From positions 225,341,978 through 225,405,977 of the forward strand of contig OX465281.1 in assembly GCA_949987705.1 (NCBI GenBank): 64,000 nt of DNA, read 5' to 3'. The DNA is from Thereva unica. Lineage: Eukaryota; Arthropoda; Insecta; Diptera; Therevidae. This document shows positions 32,701-41,035 of this stretch, one piece after another; positions within the stretch are counted from its first letter, which is position 1, and the number at the start of each line of letters is the position of its first letter. The notes beneath the pieces were generated by a model. It worked only from the letters and a program-made list of their open reading frames with translations, ran no database searches and was not told where the DNA came from. The position numbers and the translations under genes are program-made.

Positions 32701-35700
32701 TCTGGCTGTGTACTGTAGAGGATCCATACATAAACTTGCGATTCTGTTCTCTCAGCTCAACTCAATTCAGAGGGTATTTTGAACTTAAATCACTGAAATG
32801 GTATGAAATTGAATGAATTAAATCAAAATTTGAGCATCACGGTGGATAAGAAAATTCGGATTATAAACTAATTTCAATTCCAATTCTAGGGAAATAGGAA
32901 AAATTTGAATTTCTTTTGCTTTCAATACTCGTACATGTATTCATGCGCATGTAGCTTCCATATTTAAGTCATAAAAATAATATATCATACCCGAAAGTAT
33001 CTCAAAGCTTAATAAACAGATAAATCAATTCAGTCGTTCTTCATTCATGCAGAGCCCAAAAGATAAATACACACTAATGTTATTACTTCACTTCATTAAA
33101 AAAAATGTTTATCAACAGAACACTACAAAATTTCTTAAAGATACATATGTACATGTTTTTTAAATTATTTCATTCTTCTTCTTCTTCTTCTTCGATGGCT
33201 CTACGGCCCAATTCGAGCCTTGGCCTCCTTCAGCTTCTTCCTCCAGACGTCTCTCTGCTCCGCAGCTTGTCTCCAGTTTCTCGTGTTGAGCAGTTTCGCT
33301 GCATCGGTCTTAACATTATCTTCCCATCTTGACCGTGGTTTGCCAACTGGTCTTTTGCCATCTGGTAGTAGATACAGGGATTTTTTTGGTATCCTTGAGT
33401 CATCCATTCTTTGGACATGACCGGCCCAACGTAAACGCAGTAGCTTGGCATGGGTCGAAAGTTTACATTCTTTGTATAAGTCGTACAATTCGTGATTGTA
33501 GCGTATTCTCCATGCATTGTCTTCATTAATTGGGCCGTATATCCTTCGGAGAACCTTCCTCTCAAATATATCCAACTTGTCGGCGGATTTTTGGGAGATA
33601 CTCCATGCTTCACAACCATACGTAGCTACTGTACGTATGATGGTTTTGTAGACTCTTATTTTTGTTTTTCTGTGGATGTCTCTGGATTTCATTACTGGCA
33701 GTAGTGAGAAGTATGTTCTGTTTGCGGCGTTTATTCTTCTTTGTACGTCTATCGTTTCATCGTTGTCTTCACTGACTGTGGACCCCAGGTAGTTAAATTG
33801 GCTTACCCGTTCGAAGTTATATTCCCCCCAGGTGGTGTTGTGGTTTCTTCTTCTTCTTTCCACCCTTGACTGAATTAGAATCTTGCTCTTCTCTGCATTT
33901 ATTTGCAGCCCTATATGTTTAGCTCCATCTTCTAATTCTGTGAATACTTCTCTAAGGTATGACAGTGATCTGGCAAGGCAGTTTATGTCGTCGGCATATC
34001 CTGCCAACTGTTTTGATTTGTTAAGCAGGGTTGCGTTCGCATCAATGTTTACTTTGCGAATTACTCCTTCAAGGCAGAGATTAAATAGCATGGGTGCCAG
34101 CCCATCGCCCTGCTTTAAGCCTTGCTTGACTGGGAAGGACTCCGTCAATTCTCCTTGTATTCTGACTGCACACCTTGTATTTTCCATTGTCATTTTAGTC
34201 AGTTTCACTATCTTTAGGGGTATGTTTAGGTCCAGCATTGTCGCATACATTTGCTCCCTGTCGATGCTGTCGTATGCTTGTTTAAAGTCGATGAAAAGTT
34301 GATACACGTCGATGTTGTATTCCCAGCATTTTCGGAGGATTTGCCTTATTGAAAAAAGTTGATCCATCGTTGACCTATTTCTTCTGAATCCAGCTTGGTA
34401 TTCACTTATTACGGCTTCTGCATAAGGTTCCAGTCTGGCCTTAATTATATTGGTCATTATTTTATACACTGTGCTTAAAAGAGATATGCCTCTGTAATTT
34501 TCACAGTTGAATCTATCTCCTTTCTTGTGTATTGGGCAGATAATGCTTTGCTCCCAATCTTCAGGCATTTTTTCGTTCCTCCATATGCAGCATAGTAATT
34601 CATGTATAGCTGCTGAAAGCGGTTCGCCTCCTTGCTTGATCAGCTCTGCTGGGATGTTATCAATTCCTGGAGATTTGTTATTTCTTAAGAGTCGTATGGC
34701 ACTTTGTACTTCTTCCAGAGTGGGTTCGTTTGTTTCTCTGGTGTCATCGTTATGTTGTGGACGGGGTTCTGGTACGTGTCGGATGCTCTCGTTTGCGTTC
34801 AGCAGCTCGCTAAAAAATTCCTTCCATCTTTTCTTTACATCTTCGCTGCCTGTAACTATAGTGCCTTCTTTCGTTCTACATATACCGGAGGAGGGTTTGA
34901 AGCCTTTCTTGAAGAAGTTTACTTCCTTATATGCTTCCCTGGTTTTGTTTCGGGCAAAGTTTTCCTTTGCTCTCAGGATGTAATTGTTGAGGAATTGCCT
35001 TTTCTTCTTCCTGCAGATGTTTTTTGCGGTTCTTCTTGTTTCCTCATATTTCAGTTTCTTGCTCCTCGTCGGTCTCTCTATGTAAATTTTCCTATTTCTA
35101 TTTCTGGCCTCTATAGCTGTTTTACATTCCTCGTCGTACCAATCATTGGCTCTGGCAGTGCGTTTGTAGCCTACAGTTTCCTTCGTGACATCTGTCAGTA
35201 TCGTCCTCAGTCTTGTCCATTATTATTTCATTCTATTTTCTCTCATTTTACACTCTAAACATTTCAACAAAAAAGCTCTCAAAGTTTCCTGAAATTCAAA
35301 AGCACAACAGTATAACAAGTTTAGCTGAGAGAGCTGAAAGAGTATATTTTTTTTATGTGACAGACTAGAGGCTTAGGGAAAGTCCCTTTGTACTGTCGAC
35401 AATACAGCAGCTCTAGCCGGAAGATAGAGAGAAGAAAAGGAAGTAACTGTCACAATCTAGCCGCGATATTTTATTCCACCTACTCACAAACATTTCACGA
35501 CTCTGACATCGGGGCGTCGAGAACAACTCGCTGGAGTGTTATGCCTCCTGAAACGAGTTGAATCTCATCAACCAACCGATGGCATGCGCTTGGTGGAGCG
35601 GGGAAGGACTAGGGAAGGCTATGTCAGGGGAATCAGGAATGTAAACAGGGAAGAAGAAAGAAGGAAAGTTAGGTGGGAAAGGCTAGGACCGTGGCGCCGC

Positions 35701-38294
35701 CGGGATTCGAACCCGGGACCTCTGGGGATAGCAGTCAGGCGCCTTACCTCTAGACTACCGAGGCCCAAAGATATACAAAGATTCGTCGGATCCGAGAAGT
35801 ATAAGATCCGAAAAGAAGTATAAGATTCGGTCGCTCATGAGAGATCCGTGACTCTTTAAGAATCGACTCAGCTCAGAATCGCGAACCGATTCATTGACTC
35901 ATTTCAAAGATGCGGATCTTTGAGCTGACACAGAGCAGTAGACGATAGTCATTCATTCGGTATTGCAATTGATGATAATCAAGAGTTCGGAAATGCAAAT
36001 TGACTATTGCCAAACGTACGGAAATGCACATTCGCACTGCCATCTTGCAATTATTTTAATGTCAGGTGGTCGAAATCATGAAATTCGCCGTAAAACTAGT
36101 CACTTCTGCAAACGGCATCAGTCATTTTTGCAGCCGACTCAGTTAATTGACAATCATTTGACGATACCGAAAGCAGCCTTACCCATCTCTAGTTTGACCG
36201 TCACTGGCCGTATGTGCTTCCATTAAAAATGGTTAAAAATTTTATGGCCTTCATATCCCCTTTGTAAAGCCAAGCGCCCGCTGTTCGCCCGCGATAAGCC
36301 CTTATTTTATTTTTACTCGAGAGACAACCAACGACTTTTGATCGGCCGACCGTCTCATAATCGATAATTTTGGTTGTACATCCGCACTTTGATGTACATC
36401 CAATTTGACCGTGTATGGTATAAATCAACAGTGGGCAACCTCCAGCCCGCGGGCGATCTACGGCCCGTGGAAGGTTTCTGTCCGGCCCGCCAAATTATAA
36501 ATAAATATTTTTGAATGTAATTCGTTTAACTTGATTTGAATATAAAACGCAAATAGCAACATATATGTTCAAAATTTAGTACTAGTGTTAAAACTTGCAT
36601 CCATTGGGGTAACTTAAACTAGGCATCATTTCTTTTATTATCTCCATACACAAAACGATTGTATACTTTGTCTTAGAAATTTTTTCAGATTCACTCATCC
36701 ATTACACTAACGCAATTGCAACATTGTTCTGGGGCTCTGCGAAAACTATCGGAAATTCTGCTTCTCATTCGCGTTTATTGTGCAGCATAAATAAACAGCA
36801 CAATCGTTGCCCGAAAAAGAGACAGAGAAGTAAATATTTAGTATAGGTACTATACAAGTGATGAATAGTGTGATTTGCCCCATTAAGGCATCTTTTACTT
36901 CACATACAAACTAAAAATTTAGTGTTGGGTAGAACACCATTATAAAATGAGTTTGTACGAGCTGCCTCTTTTTATTTTGAGCCAGTACAATGTCGAATGA
37001 GGCGACACAAACAAGCAAATTGAAGGTAAAATAGCAAAATAAAAACCAATGAAGAGCTAGTTTCATTCTGATATCCATTAAATTGCCTCAGAGTACAATC
37101 TCACCTCACCTAATTTGAAGTTGGAAATTTTGCTTCCGCATAAGTAGTAAGCAATGTCTCTCCAGCTCGTATTTACAATCACCACTCGCTTTATTTATCA
37201 CGATACACTAGTAGGACATTATTTTTCAACCGAGACATTTCACAAAAGCCTTAGTACATTTTACTATATTGTAAGGGGCAAATGTACTGCCTCGTGTAGT
37301 CCAGCTCAATTCTATAAAAATTACAGGTCACCAAAAGGTGTCAATTGACTACTACTGCCAGCGGAATAATAGTGAATGTTATTCTGGCCCAGTTTATGAA
37401 AAAGTTTGCCCACCCTTGGTATAGATTATAGATAATCAATGTAACAGGTCATTTCCAAGATCAGACATCGTGCATTTCGAAACGTTTACTTGCAAGATTT
37501 GGACGTTTGTTCGAAGCTTCAAATAAGGAGAAATGATCTGCTATCTCAGAACAGTCTGCATCTAAGTCACTTTAAGCACACAATATACTCACATTCGTAT
37601 ACGCCTCATCGGTTTCTCTATATAGTTCCAAAATTCCCACACAAAGCATGTCAAAATTAAATATGGGCACTGCCATGATATAAGTTGCAAAAACTTCTTC
37701 AAGATCCTGTCCCAAAGGGAAGCGAGGATCGAAATCAGCCGTATTGTAAAGAATACTGGTGTGAGTCCTTGCTACATAAACAGCAATAGTTTTCTTAGGC
37801 TCTACAAGAACAAAAAGACACTCAAGAATTTTATGATCAAGATCCACAATCAATACCAACATTCCACCTAAAACGTTGATCGAAGAAATCGTCCATTTTC
37901 TTCGGACATATATAAACATCATTGTAGTGATTATCGTACAAATAAAGCGCATATCCTTGTAGAAAGATGAAAAATTATGAATTAGGTTTCCTTAAGAGAA
38001 AGTGAAGAAATATTTAATTACCGCTGCTGCGTGTTAACTCCTTAAGTTTTGATGCCGTCGAATGTAATTTATCAATAAAGGCCTCGCCATTCGGCAGGTA
38101 CCACACTTTTAGACTGACAGGAAGTGGTCTCGGCACTATTTCGCTAATAATGAAATGTTAATGAAGAATTCAAATGTGGAATGTGTTTTAGGTTACAATC
38201 CTGAAAGGTCCAATTTTTCTTCAACTTCGTTGCCATGAAATGGATCGAGATATTTTAAAAGATTTTGAATCACATCGGGGTTTTCACCTGCCAT
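20282..38294 (-). CDS. Gene B: complete dual-GAF PDE-like protein, predicted catalytically dead
   Basis: Eleven exons, all phases agreeing: 38294-38197, 38143-38022, 37955-37875, 37801-37593, 27010-26828, 26768-26644, 26588-26285, 26224-26109, 26028-25800, 25740-25594 and 20719-20282; 2052 nt, 683 residues, no internal stop. The ATG at 38294 starts MAGENPDVI. Approximate layout: GAF-A 50-165, linker 171-231, GAF-B 232-370, PDE-like domain 375-683. This is the order of GAF-containing PDEs (PDE2/5/10/11 type), which hydrolyse cAMP or cGMP. GAF-B keeps an N-K-x5-F-x3-D-E motif (about 336-348), a hallmark of cyclic-nucleotide-binding GAFs. The catalytic ligands are gone: FNCIINSAQF in place of YHNxxHxxxV, AFCPAHRAP in place of CHDxDHRG, and Val in place of the distal Asp (MMCAVL). 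An allosteric nucleotide sensor without hydrolysis is my inference. Introns of 10.6 kb and 4.9 kb are filled with mobile DNA, the rest are 45-80 bp. Confidence 0.87.
20918..22943. mobile_element. hAT transposon with perfect 8-bp target duplication
   Basis: Ends CAGTGGCGGCTCC and CGAGCCGCCACTG, followed inward by TGGGGCTT/AAGCCCCA words. ACTGCTAC is duplicated exactly on both sides (20910-20917, 22944-22951). An 8-bp duplication with CAGTG-type ends is typical of hAT. It lies in the last long intron of gene B. Only a fragment of coding sequence remains. Confidence 0.85.
21545..21870 (-). pseudogene. TTF/ZMYM1-type zinc-finger fragment of the hAT transposase
   Basis: Minus frame: a W-F-T-I-R block, then LSCFYCGSFRGESAWTKGGI, D-L-K-H and IHETSATNLKND. 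The C-x2-C with W-x3-G and HE.S residues match the TTF-type finger at the N-terminus of ZMYM1-like hAT proteins. The catalytic RNase H-like domain is not recognisable, so this is a decayed or deleted copy. Confidence 0.65.
22965..23249 (+). pseudogene. RTE-type LINE RT fragment (same family as 33.2-35.2 kb)
   Basis: Reads FPVKQGLKQGDGLAPMLFHL, CLEGVIRKVN and a palm LAGYADEINCL (YADE, where the intact copy has YADD), then LREIFTELEDGARHIGLQIN. Near-identical to the RTE at 33177-35221. It breaks off after ILIQS and is joined to unrelated LINE sequence. Confidence 0.85.
23250..23800 (+). pseudogene. LINE ORF1-like (FP-type) remnant
   Basis: Coiled segment (KIDELSTAL...DVCESM), then after a frame change DVIIRGILAKPNDSPLKIVS, SNAFRLRVGMR, NAPNVVKFF and VNESLTSANSAI. 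This resembles the baculovirus-FP/L1-ORF1-like domain of many insect LINE ORF1 proteins. The C-terminal part runs into a stop near 23760 and continues in another frame. Confidence 0.55.
23900..25110 (+). pseudogene. I/R1-type LINE RT C-terminus and RNase H remnant
   Basis: Contains a LGPG-type hinge, then WYTDDFKTERGVDGG, FEAEVYAIL, FFSDSQAANRALRS (RNase H D, E and D blocks), then LVPGHRGYKGNEKGDALAKQ (final RNase H motif) and a C-terminal L..L.LLG..E.P.C. block. Interrupted by stops and frame changes. Near 59850-59900 the same family recurs (MYWIYTTIIRPMVAY). Confidence 0.68.
25294..25551. mobile_element. MITE with ATATCGCACCCTTA ends
   Basis: The left ATATCGCACCCTTAAAATG...AAGTGACCTAA is mirrored by TTAGGTCACTTTCATTCTAAGGG...GCGATAT over about 30 bp. 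Termini match those of the 1180-3854 composite element. It lies 43 bp from gene B exon 10. Confidence 0.65.
25594..27010 (-). CDS. Gene B exons 5-10 (linker, GAF-B, hinge, start of PDE-like domain)
   Basis: Six exons separated by introns of 55-80 bp with GT-AG ends. Exon 5 is the inter-GAF helix (LLKWAGEAL). Exons 6-7 are GAF-B (TASIFLVDKKE; LSANMPDVF; DIRSGLIIR; FLNKVDENEFSKVDED). Exon 8 is the hinge. Exons 9-10 start the PDE-like fold without the metal ligands. Confidence 0.85.
27205..27310 (-). repeat. GTT microsatellite with LINE-like 3' tail
   Basis: A run of five TGT/GTT triplets is followed by AGGCTTTTACTAGCAAAGC and CACCCACTGGG. Read on the minus strand this is a 3' end with an (AAC)n tail, possibly belonging to the LINE whose ORF1 lies upstream at 29294-27827. 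The link is inference. 27311-27826 shows no gene. Confidence 0.35.
27827..29294 (-). pseudogene. Jockey/I-type LINE ORF1 (gag-like, with zinc knuckles)
   Basis: N-terminal basic, Ser/Thr/Lys-rich segment (29294-28971), then after an in-frame stop near 28970 the RNA-binding region (LIRASTTGATHITMMGPGKC, RIDFDNANNANNFI, VLIHGIDEGLNVEELLEAF), then after a stop near 28540 the knuckles CFKCQRFGHLSRFC, C..CG and CANCKGNHSAFDKMCP, and a charged tail ending at 27827. ORF1 binds LINE RNA. ORF2 does not follow, which is unusual for a LINE remnant because 5' truncation is the norm. Confidence 0.72.
29295..30239. other. AT-rich stretch without a recognised gene
   Basis: 29300-29530 could be the 5' untranslated region of the LINE ORF1. 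From 29530 to about 30000 the sequence is very A-rich, with repeated TTAAAT/AAATTAA words, and nothing is recognisable. Short open frames lack family features. Confidence 0.4.
30240..31175 (+). repeat. About 120-bp tandem repeats with a GTCTGTCTGTGTGT lead-in
   Basis: From about 30535 the unit CAAAATGGCCGCCCCAATATGG...AACGAATTTATGATCAAAACTT recurs near 30655, 30773, 30894, 31015 and 31141, diverging towards the ends. It is preceded at 30240 by AAAGAAAGTGTCTGTCTGTG. The arrangement (short lead-in plus imperfect ~120-bp repeats) is seen in some non-autonomous elements, possibly Helitron-like, but no terminal hairpin was established. Long open frames on both strands reflect the repeat. Confidence 0.65.
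31279..31463. mobile_element. 185-bp MITE with TA flanks inside the foldback arm
   Basis: Ends AGTGCAAAT and ATTTTGCACT are inverted, with TA at 31277-31278 and 31464-31465. The opposite arm of the host palindrome (minus strand from 32702) reads continuously through the equivalent position, so it supplies the empty site. The TA duplication suggests Tc1/mariner mobilisation. Confidence 0.6.
32003..32484 (-). mobile_element. tRNA-derived SINE, copy 2 (full length)
   Basis: Minus strand: head GGCCTCGGTAGTCTAGGGG (A-box region), GGTTCGATTCCCGG (B-box), body with CCTCCAAGCGCATGTCATCGG, AACACTCCAGCGAGTTGTTC and CTAGAGCTGCTGTTCGACA, then TAGTGTGTCACATA and a poly(A) tail (32002-32010 as T on the plus strand). 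The left arm of the host palindrome shows the empty site: a few bases (TTCGCA) were lost and no duplication made. The open frames at 32265-32536 are not proteins. Confidence 0.85.
33177..35221 (-). mobile_element. Young 5'-truncated RTE-type LINE with 13-bp target duplication
   Basis: ATTATTTCATTCT is duplicated exactly at 33164-33176 and 35222-35234. The inserted strand is minus. The 5' end is cut inside ORF2 (starting WTRLRTILTDV) and the 3' end is a run of GAA triplets, as RTE elements often end in short tandem repeats. The coding part is uninterrupted. It sits in the 10.6-kb intron of gene B. Large plus-strand frames (33883-35258) are antisense shadows. Confidence 0.88.
33201..35219 (-). 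CDS. RTE-type ORF2 C-terminal two-thirds (RT and C-terminal domain), open
   Basis: One open frame without stops, about 670 residues. Order: pre-RT basic segment (KRTARANDWYDEECK), KNNKSPGID-like NNKSPGIDNIPAELIKQGG, CPIHKKGDRFNCENYRGISL, QAGFRRNRSTMDQLF, palm motif A (FIDFKQAYDSIDR), motif B (VKQGLKQGDGLAPMLFNL), catalytic LAGYADDINCLA, NYLGSTVSEDN, YGCEAWSIS and a C-terminal RWAGHVQRMDDSRIPKK block. RT copies the LINE RNA at the target site. The catalytic Asp pair is intact, but the N-terminal endonuclease is missing, so the copy cannot move alone. Confidence 0.88.
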   Translation of the reverse strand, partial: WTRLRTILTDVTKETVGYKRTARANDWYDEECKTAIEARNRNRKIYIERPTRSKKLKYEETRRTAKNICRKKKRQFLNNYILRAKENFARNKTREAYKEVNFFKKGFKPSSGICRTKEGTIVTGSEDVKKRWKEFFSELLNANESIRHVPEPRPQHNDDTRETNEPTLEEVQSAIRLLRNNKSPGIDNIPAELIKQGGEPLSAAIHELLCCIWRNEKMPEDWEQSIICPIHKKGDRFNCENYRGISLLSTVYKIMTNIIKARLEPYAEAVISEYQAGFRRNRSTMDQLFSIRQILRKCWEYNIDVYQLFIDFKQAYDSIDREQMYATMLDLNIPLKIVKLTKMTMENTRCAVRIQGELTESFPVKQGLKQGDGLAPMLFNLCLEGVIRKVNIDANATLLNKSKQLAGYADDINCLARSLSYLREVFTELEDGAKHIGLQINAEKSKILIQSRVERRRRNHNTTWGEYNFERVSQFNYLGSTVSEDNDETIDVQRRINAANRTYFSLLPVMKSRDIHRKTKIRVYKTIIRTVATYGCEAWSISQKSADKLDIFERKVLRRIYGPINEDNAWRIRYNHELYDLYKECKLSTHAKLLRLRWAGHVQRMDDSRIPKKSLYLLPDGKRPVGKPRSRWEDNVKTDAAKLLNTRNWRQAAEQRDVWRKKLKEAKARIGP
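35347..35764 (-). mobile_element. tRNA-derived SINE, copy 3 (full length)
   Basis: Minus strand head GGCCTCGGTAGTCTAGAGG and GGTTCGAATCCCGG, the same body blocks as copy 2, and TAGTCTGTCACATA plus poly(A). Possible imperfect duplication: AAAGATATA on one side, AAAGAGTATA on the other. The open frame at 35536-35823 is not a protein. 35765-36339 holds repeated GATCCG/AAGTATAAGATTCG words, no gene. Confidence 0.83.
36340..36417 (-). mobile_element. Remnant of the CATACACGGTC MITE family
   Basis: On the minus strand reads CATACACGGTCAAATTGG, then TGTACA and CGATTATGAGACGGTCGGCCG, matching the left half of the 154-bp MITE at 50830-50983. The hAT-like MITE at 36426 directly abuts it. Confidence 0.55.
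36426..37418. mobile_element. hAT-like non-autonomous element
   Basis: Left end CAACAGTGGGCAACC and right end (minus strand) CAAGGGTGGGCAAAC. GTATAAAT and GTATAGAT flank it as an 8-bp duplication with one change. GGCCCGCC/GGCCC words near the ends are typical of this group. No transposase frame in the 1-kb interior. Confidence 0.68.
37593..38294 (-). CDS. Gene B exons 1-4 (N-terminus and GAF-A)
   Basis: Exon 1 (98 nt) splits a Phe codon with exon 2. Exon 3 starts by completing a Gly codon and reads YALYLYDNHYNDVYI. A 73-bp intron (37802-37874, weak donor GTTTTA) separates it from exon 4, which reads KKTIAVYVARTH and ends YRETDEAYTN before GTGAGT. If the 73-bp intron is not used, the two GAF-A halves lie in different frames, so I favour splicing over a frameshift. 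Confidence 0.8.
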
Positions 38295-38482
38295 TTTAAG
38301 TTAATTTGTTAACAGTGTTGACTTATACGTTGACAATTATTTGGTTGCTTAGTGATTTTAACTACTTGAAATGGTTGGAATCAGAAGTTAATAAACCAAG
38401 CATAAAATGAGTGTAATAGTGAAATACGTATTCAAAACCTTTTAAAAGGAGAGGAGAAGATGGTTGGTAAGACCAATACATA

Positions 38483-38912
38483 CCCCGTTTATGACTAGGT
38501 TGAACCCAGGTTCAACCCGGGTTCAACCCAGTCATAAACGGATGTCGAGTTGAAACTGGGTCTATTCAACCCAACTCAGCTCTCCTACTTGGATCGAGTT
38601 GTTATTACCTCATATACGCAAGTTGAGTTGAAATTGGGTTGAAGTGACATTTGTCTTGTTTGTTTATCAGTGAAGTCCGCATTCGACGTTAGTTTTGTGT
38701 TCGATGTTTTTTCTGGTACAGGAACAATAAATTATTTCGTTCTAAAGTTTTACGTAACAATAAATGAAAATTTCACACAAAAATTTGAGGTTATGTTTTG
38801 ATATCAATTCAAGTCTATTTCAACCCAAAGTGAACTCAACTCAACATCATATACGGTGGTCGAAATTTCAACTCAACCTCAACTCAACTTTTCGACCTAG
38901 TCATAAACGGGG
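38483..38912 (+). mobile_element. 430-bp MITE with TA duplication, copy 1
   Basis: Ends CCCCGTTTATGACTAGG and CCTAGTCATAAACGGGG are exact inverted repeats; TA flanks both. The interior repeats GGTTCAACCC and CAACTCAA words. A second copy in opposite orientation lies at 61054-61475. TA suggests Tc1/mariner-type mobilisation. It lies 188 bp upstream of the gene B start codon, so it may lie in or near the promoter. Confidence 0.8.
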
Positions 38913-39169
38913 TAATATTGTGATCGGGATGGGTTGCAAGTGATATTTTGTCATTTCAAAAGATGAAAGAAATTGACCCTGAAATTGGTTTTTAGCAAAC
39001 AGGACTAACAAAATCAGCAGACACTAACTTCATCGTGAATACTCTTCGGAGCATTTCGGGGAGGGTGGCAGCAGTACCAGTATATCCGCACAACAATTTC
39101 TTCTTCTTCTTCTTTGATCCTTCTTTGGACCGCGAGGTCAGAGTGGGGCGTCTCCACAACGGCTACGCT

Positions 39170-40262
39170 TGCACTACTTGAGCGAGGCGAATTTTGCTCT
39201 TGCCTGGCCGATGTGACTGTGAACGTTGGCCCTCGATTCCACTTTCGTTTCCTCAACCAATGATCCCAAATATTTGAACCTCGGAACCTGTTCGATTTAG
39301 GTTCCATCGAGGTGAACATTGGCCCTCGGGGGCCTCGGTAGCCTAGGGAGTAAGGCGTCTGGCTACTATCACAGAGGTCCCGGGTTCGAATCCCGGCCAG
39401 CCCCATGGTCCTTCGCGTTTTCCACTTTCCCACCTACATAACTTTCCTTCTTTCTTCTTCCCTCTTTACATTCCTGATTCCTTCTGTCATAGCCTTCCTT
39501 AGCCCTTCCCCGCTTCACCAAAGCGCATGTCATGTTGGTTGATGAAATTCAACTCGTTTCAGGAGGCATAACACTCCAGCGAGTTGTTTCTCGATGCCCC
39601 GATGACAAAGTCGCGACAGTAATGGTTGGGAGTAGGTGGACTGCAAAATATCGCTGGTAGGTTGTGACAGTTCCTTTCTTCCCCGACTAGAGCTGCTGTT
39701 CGACATTGCACTCTATATGAAGAAAAAATAGATTGTCGACACAGTATAAAGGGCGTTTCCTGAGACTCTAGTCTTTCACATAAAAAAAGGCACGTGTTCG
39801 GTTTCCAAGACTCCACAAGCAAGCTGTTCCAATCGCTGTAATCGAAGGCGGATTTGAAATCGATGAAAACGACGACAGTTCGTTTGTCGCAACTTCCATT
39901 ACGATCGCTGAGTGCGAATATTTGGTCAATACATCCTCGATGTGGTCTAAATCCAGCTTGTTCTTTACGTCTCGTATAAATATCGTAAATACTTTGCCGA
40001 CGATCGAAAGGAGGCTAACACTGCGAAAATTCTTGCATTCCCGACTGTCGCTTTTCTTCAAAATTGGGACAACGATTGCTTTCTTCCAAGCCGACGGGGC
40101 ACGACCCGAATGCCAAATGTGTGTTATGACTATGAGGATATGAAGTCGTTGTGATAAGACATCACCTCCGGCTTGGATCATCTCGGTGGTTACTTGGTCT
40201 ATTCCCGGCCGGCGCTTTTCCATTTTTCAGCGATTTTATTGCAATCTTCACCTCAATAATAA
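39170..40262 (-). pseudogene. RTE-type LINE remnant split by a SINE
   Basis: Same family as 8150-9600. 40223-39790 minus reads RRPGIDQVTTEMIQAGGDVL, WKKAIVVPILKKSDSRECKN and FRSVSLLSIVGKVFT. 39325-39170 minus has the WNLNRTGSEVQIFGIIG block. The SINE at 39331-39787 separates them, and the palm region between is lost. Confidence 0.7.
39331..39787 (+). mobile_element. tRNA-derived SINE, copy 4 (full length)
   Basis: Plus strand: GGCCTCGGTAGCCTAGGGAG and GGTTCGAATCCCGG boxes, CACCTACATAACTTTCC, TTTACATTCCTGATTCCTTC, AACACTCCAGCGAGTTGTTT, CTAGAGCTGCTGTTCGACAT, ending CTTTCACAT plus AAAAAAA. About 455 bp. Inserted in an RTE-type LINE. Confidence 0.85.
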
Positions 40263-40299
40263 ATTGTCGGTTCCGTATCGAGAAATTGATTCGTCGGCG

Positions 40300-40690
40300 G
40301 TTCGATAATCATATAGTTACGTAAACGGAACGGACGTAAAGTAAAAGTTGGTCTACTTCCAAAGGCAACTTTTCCGCATTGCCGTGTCTCAAATATCCAA
40401 ACAAACAGCACACCCAGCAGATACTTGCACTCGTCGCTTTGATTATCAGTGATTGTCAGTGAAAATTCGTCGCACACACCCCACGCACGTATCTTTTTCA
40501 ATCGGTACGCGGTCCTCCATTTTCTGCTGTTAGCCCTCTTGCTCAATGCTGCTGGCCATACTGGCACTGCGTAAAGCGAGACTGAACCATGGGATTGAAC
40601 CATCAAGAGGCTACGAATCCGTTGGAACCCCCATTTGGAAAGCATTCTTCGAATTGCTGCATAAAAAACAGAAGCTTTATCCGCCAAGTG
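40300..40690 (-). pseudogene. Possible I/R1-type LINE post-RT fragment
   Basis: Minus frame: FYAAIRRMLSKWGFQRIRSL, then SHGSVSLYAVPVWPAALSKR and WRTAYRLKK. These resemble the LRR..PN.GG...LL..V..S..LYGAPVW...L block and the AYRTVS block of I/R1-type LINEs. The remainder of this frame is not recognised. 40691-41035 contains nothing I recognise. Confidence 0.5.
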
Positions 40691-41035
40691 TGTTATAAAA
40701 TTAACCCTTCATCACTTTCAGGTTCCTCAACGCGAGCTGTGAATCAACGATCTGTTCCAGTTATTGATTCTTACGGATACTTATTTTCTCAGGCTGCTGA
40801 CCAGCACGGTTACAGTTTTGTGTTCAGCAAAGGGCAGGCCAGCGCTTTCAGGGCGCGCTTTAATATCTCAGCTAGCTTCGTTCGTACATAGTTGTGATCT
40901 ACAGGAGAGGTCCCATAACACCACATGTTGTTCTGTACACCATCGACCCCCGATCGCAATGAAGTGACCAAGTTTCTTTCCTTTTTAGCAAAAATTGTTA
41001 CCAAATAACAGTTTCGAAGGAATGTACATTAGACC

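Larger units (their letters stand above)
31252..32720. mobile_element. Palindromic foldback element with nested MITE and SINE
   Basis: Two inverted arms meet near 31845 (TTATGCCTCAAATACGATTTTG and its near-complement at about 31863). Outward, both carry the AAATCAACCACC, GGGTGACACCCATG-like, CCCGATTTTCGTGAT and TTTTGGAACACCC blocks, and the outermost CTACAGTA...AGCCAGAAGTGCTTA. The left arm is interrupted by a 185-bp MITE (31279-31463), and the right arm by the SINE at 32003-32484. Removing both makes the arms nearly equal (about 390 bp). No transposase. Confidence 0.75.

Noticed and set aside
33883..35258. Long plus-strand frames opposite the RTE copy
   Set aside because: The minus strand is an intact RT frame; these are shadows.
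37572..37952. Single 126-codon minus frame as one exon
   Set aside because: Its first third is not the GAF-like frame; the GAF-A residues before 37875 are in another frame and join in phase through a 73-bp intron.
39331..39410. tRNA gene candidates at SINE heads (also 10471, 32484, 35764)
   Set aside because: A- and B-boxes are present, but all are followed by the same 350-400-bp SINE body and poly(A), so they are SINE promoters, not tRNA genes.
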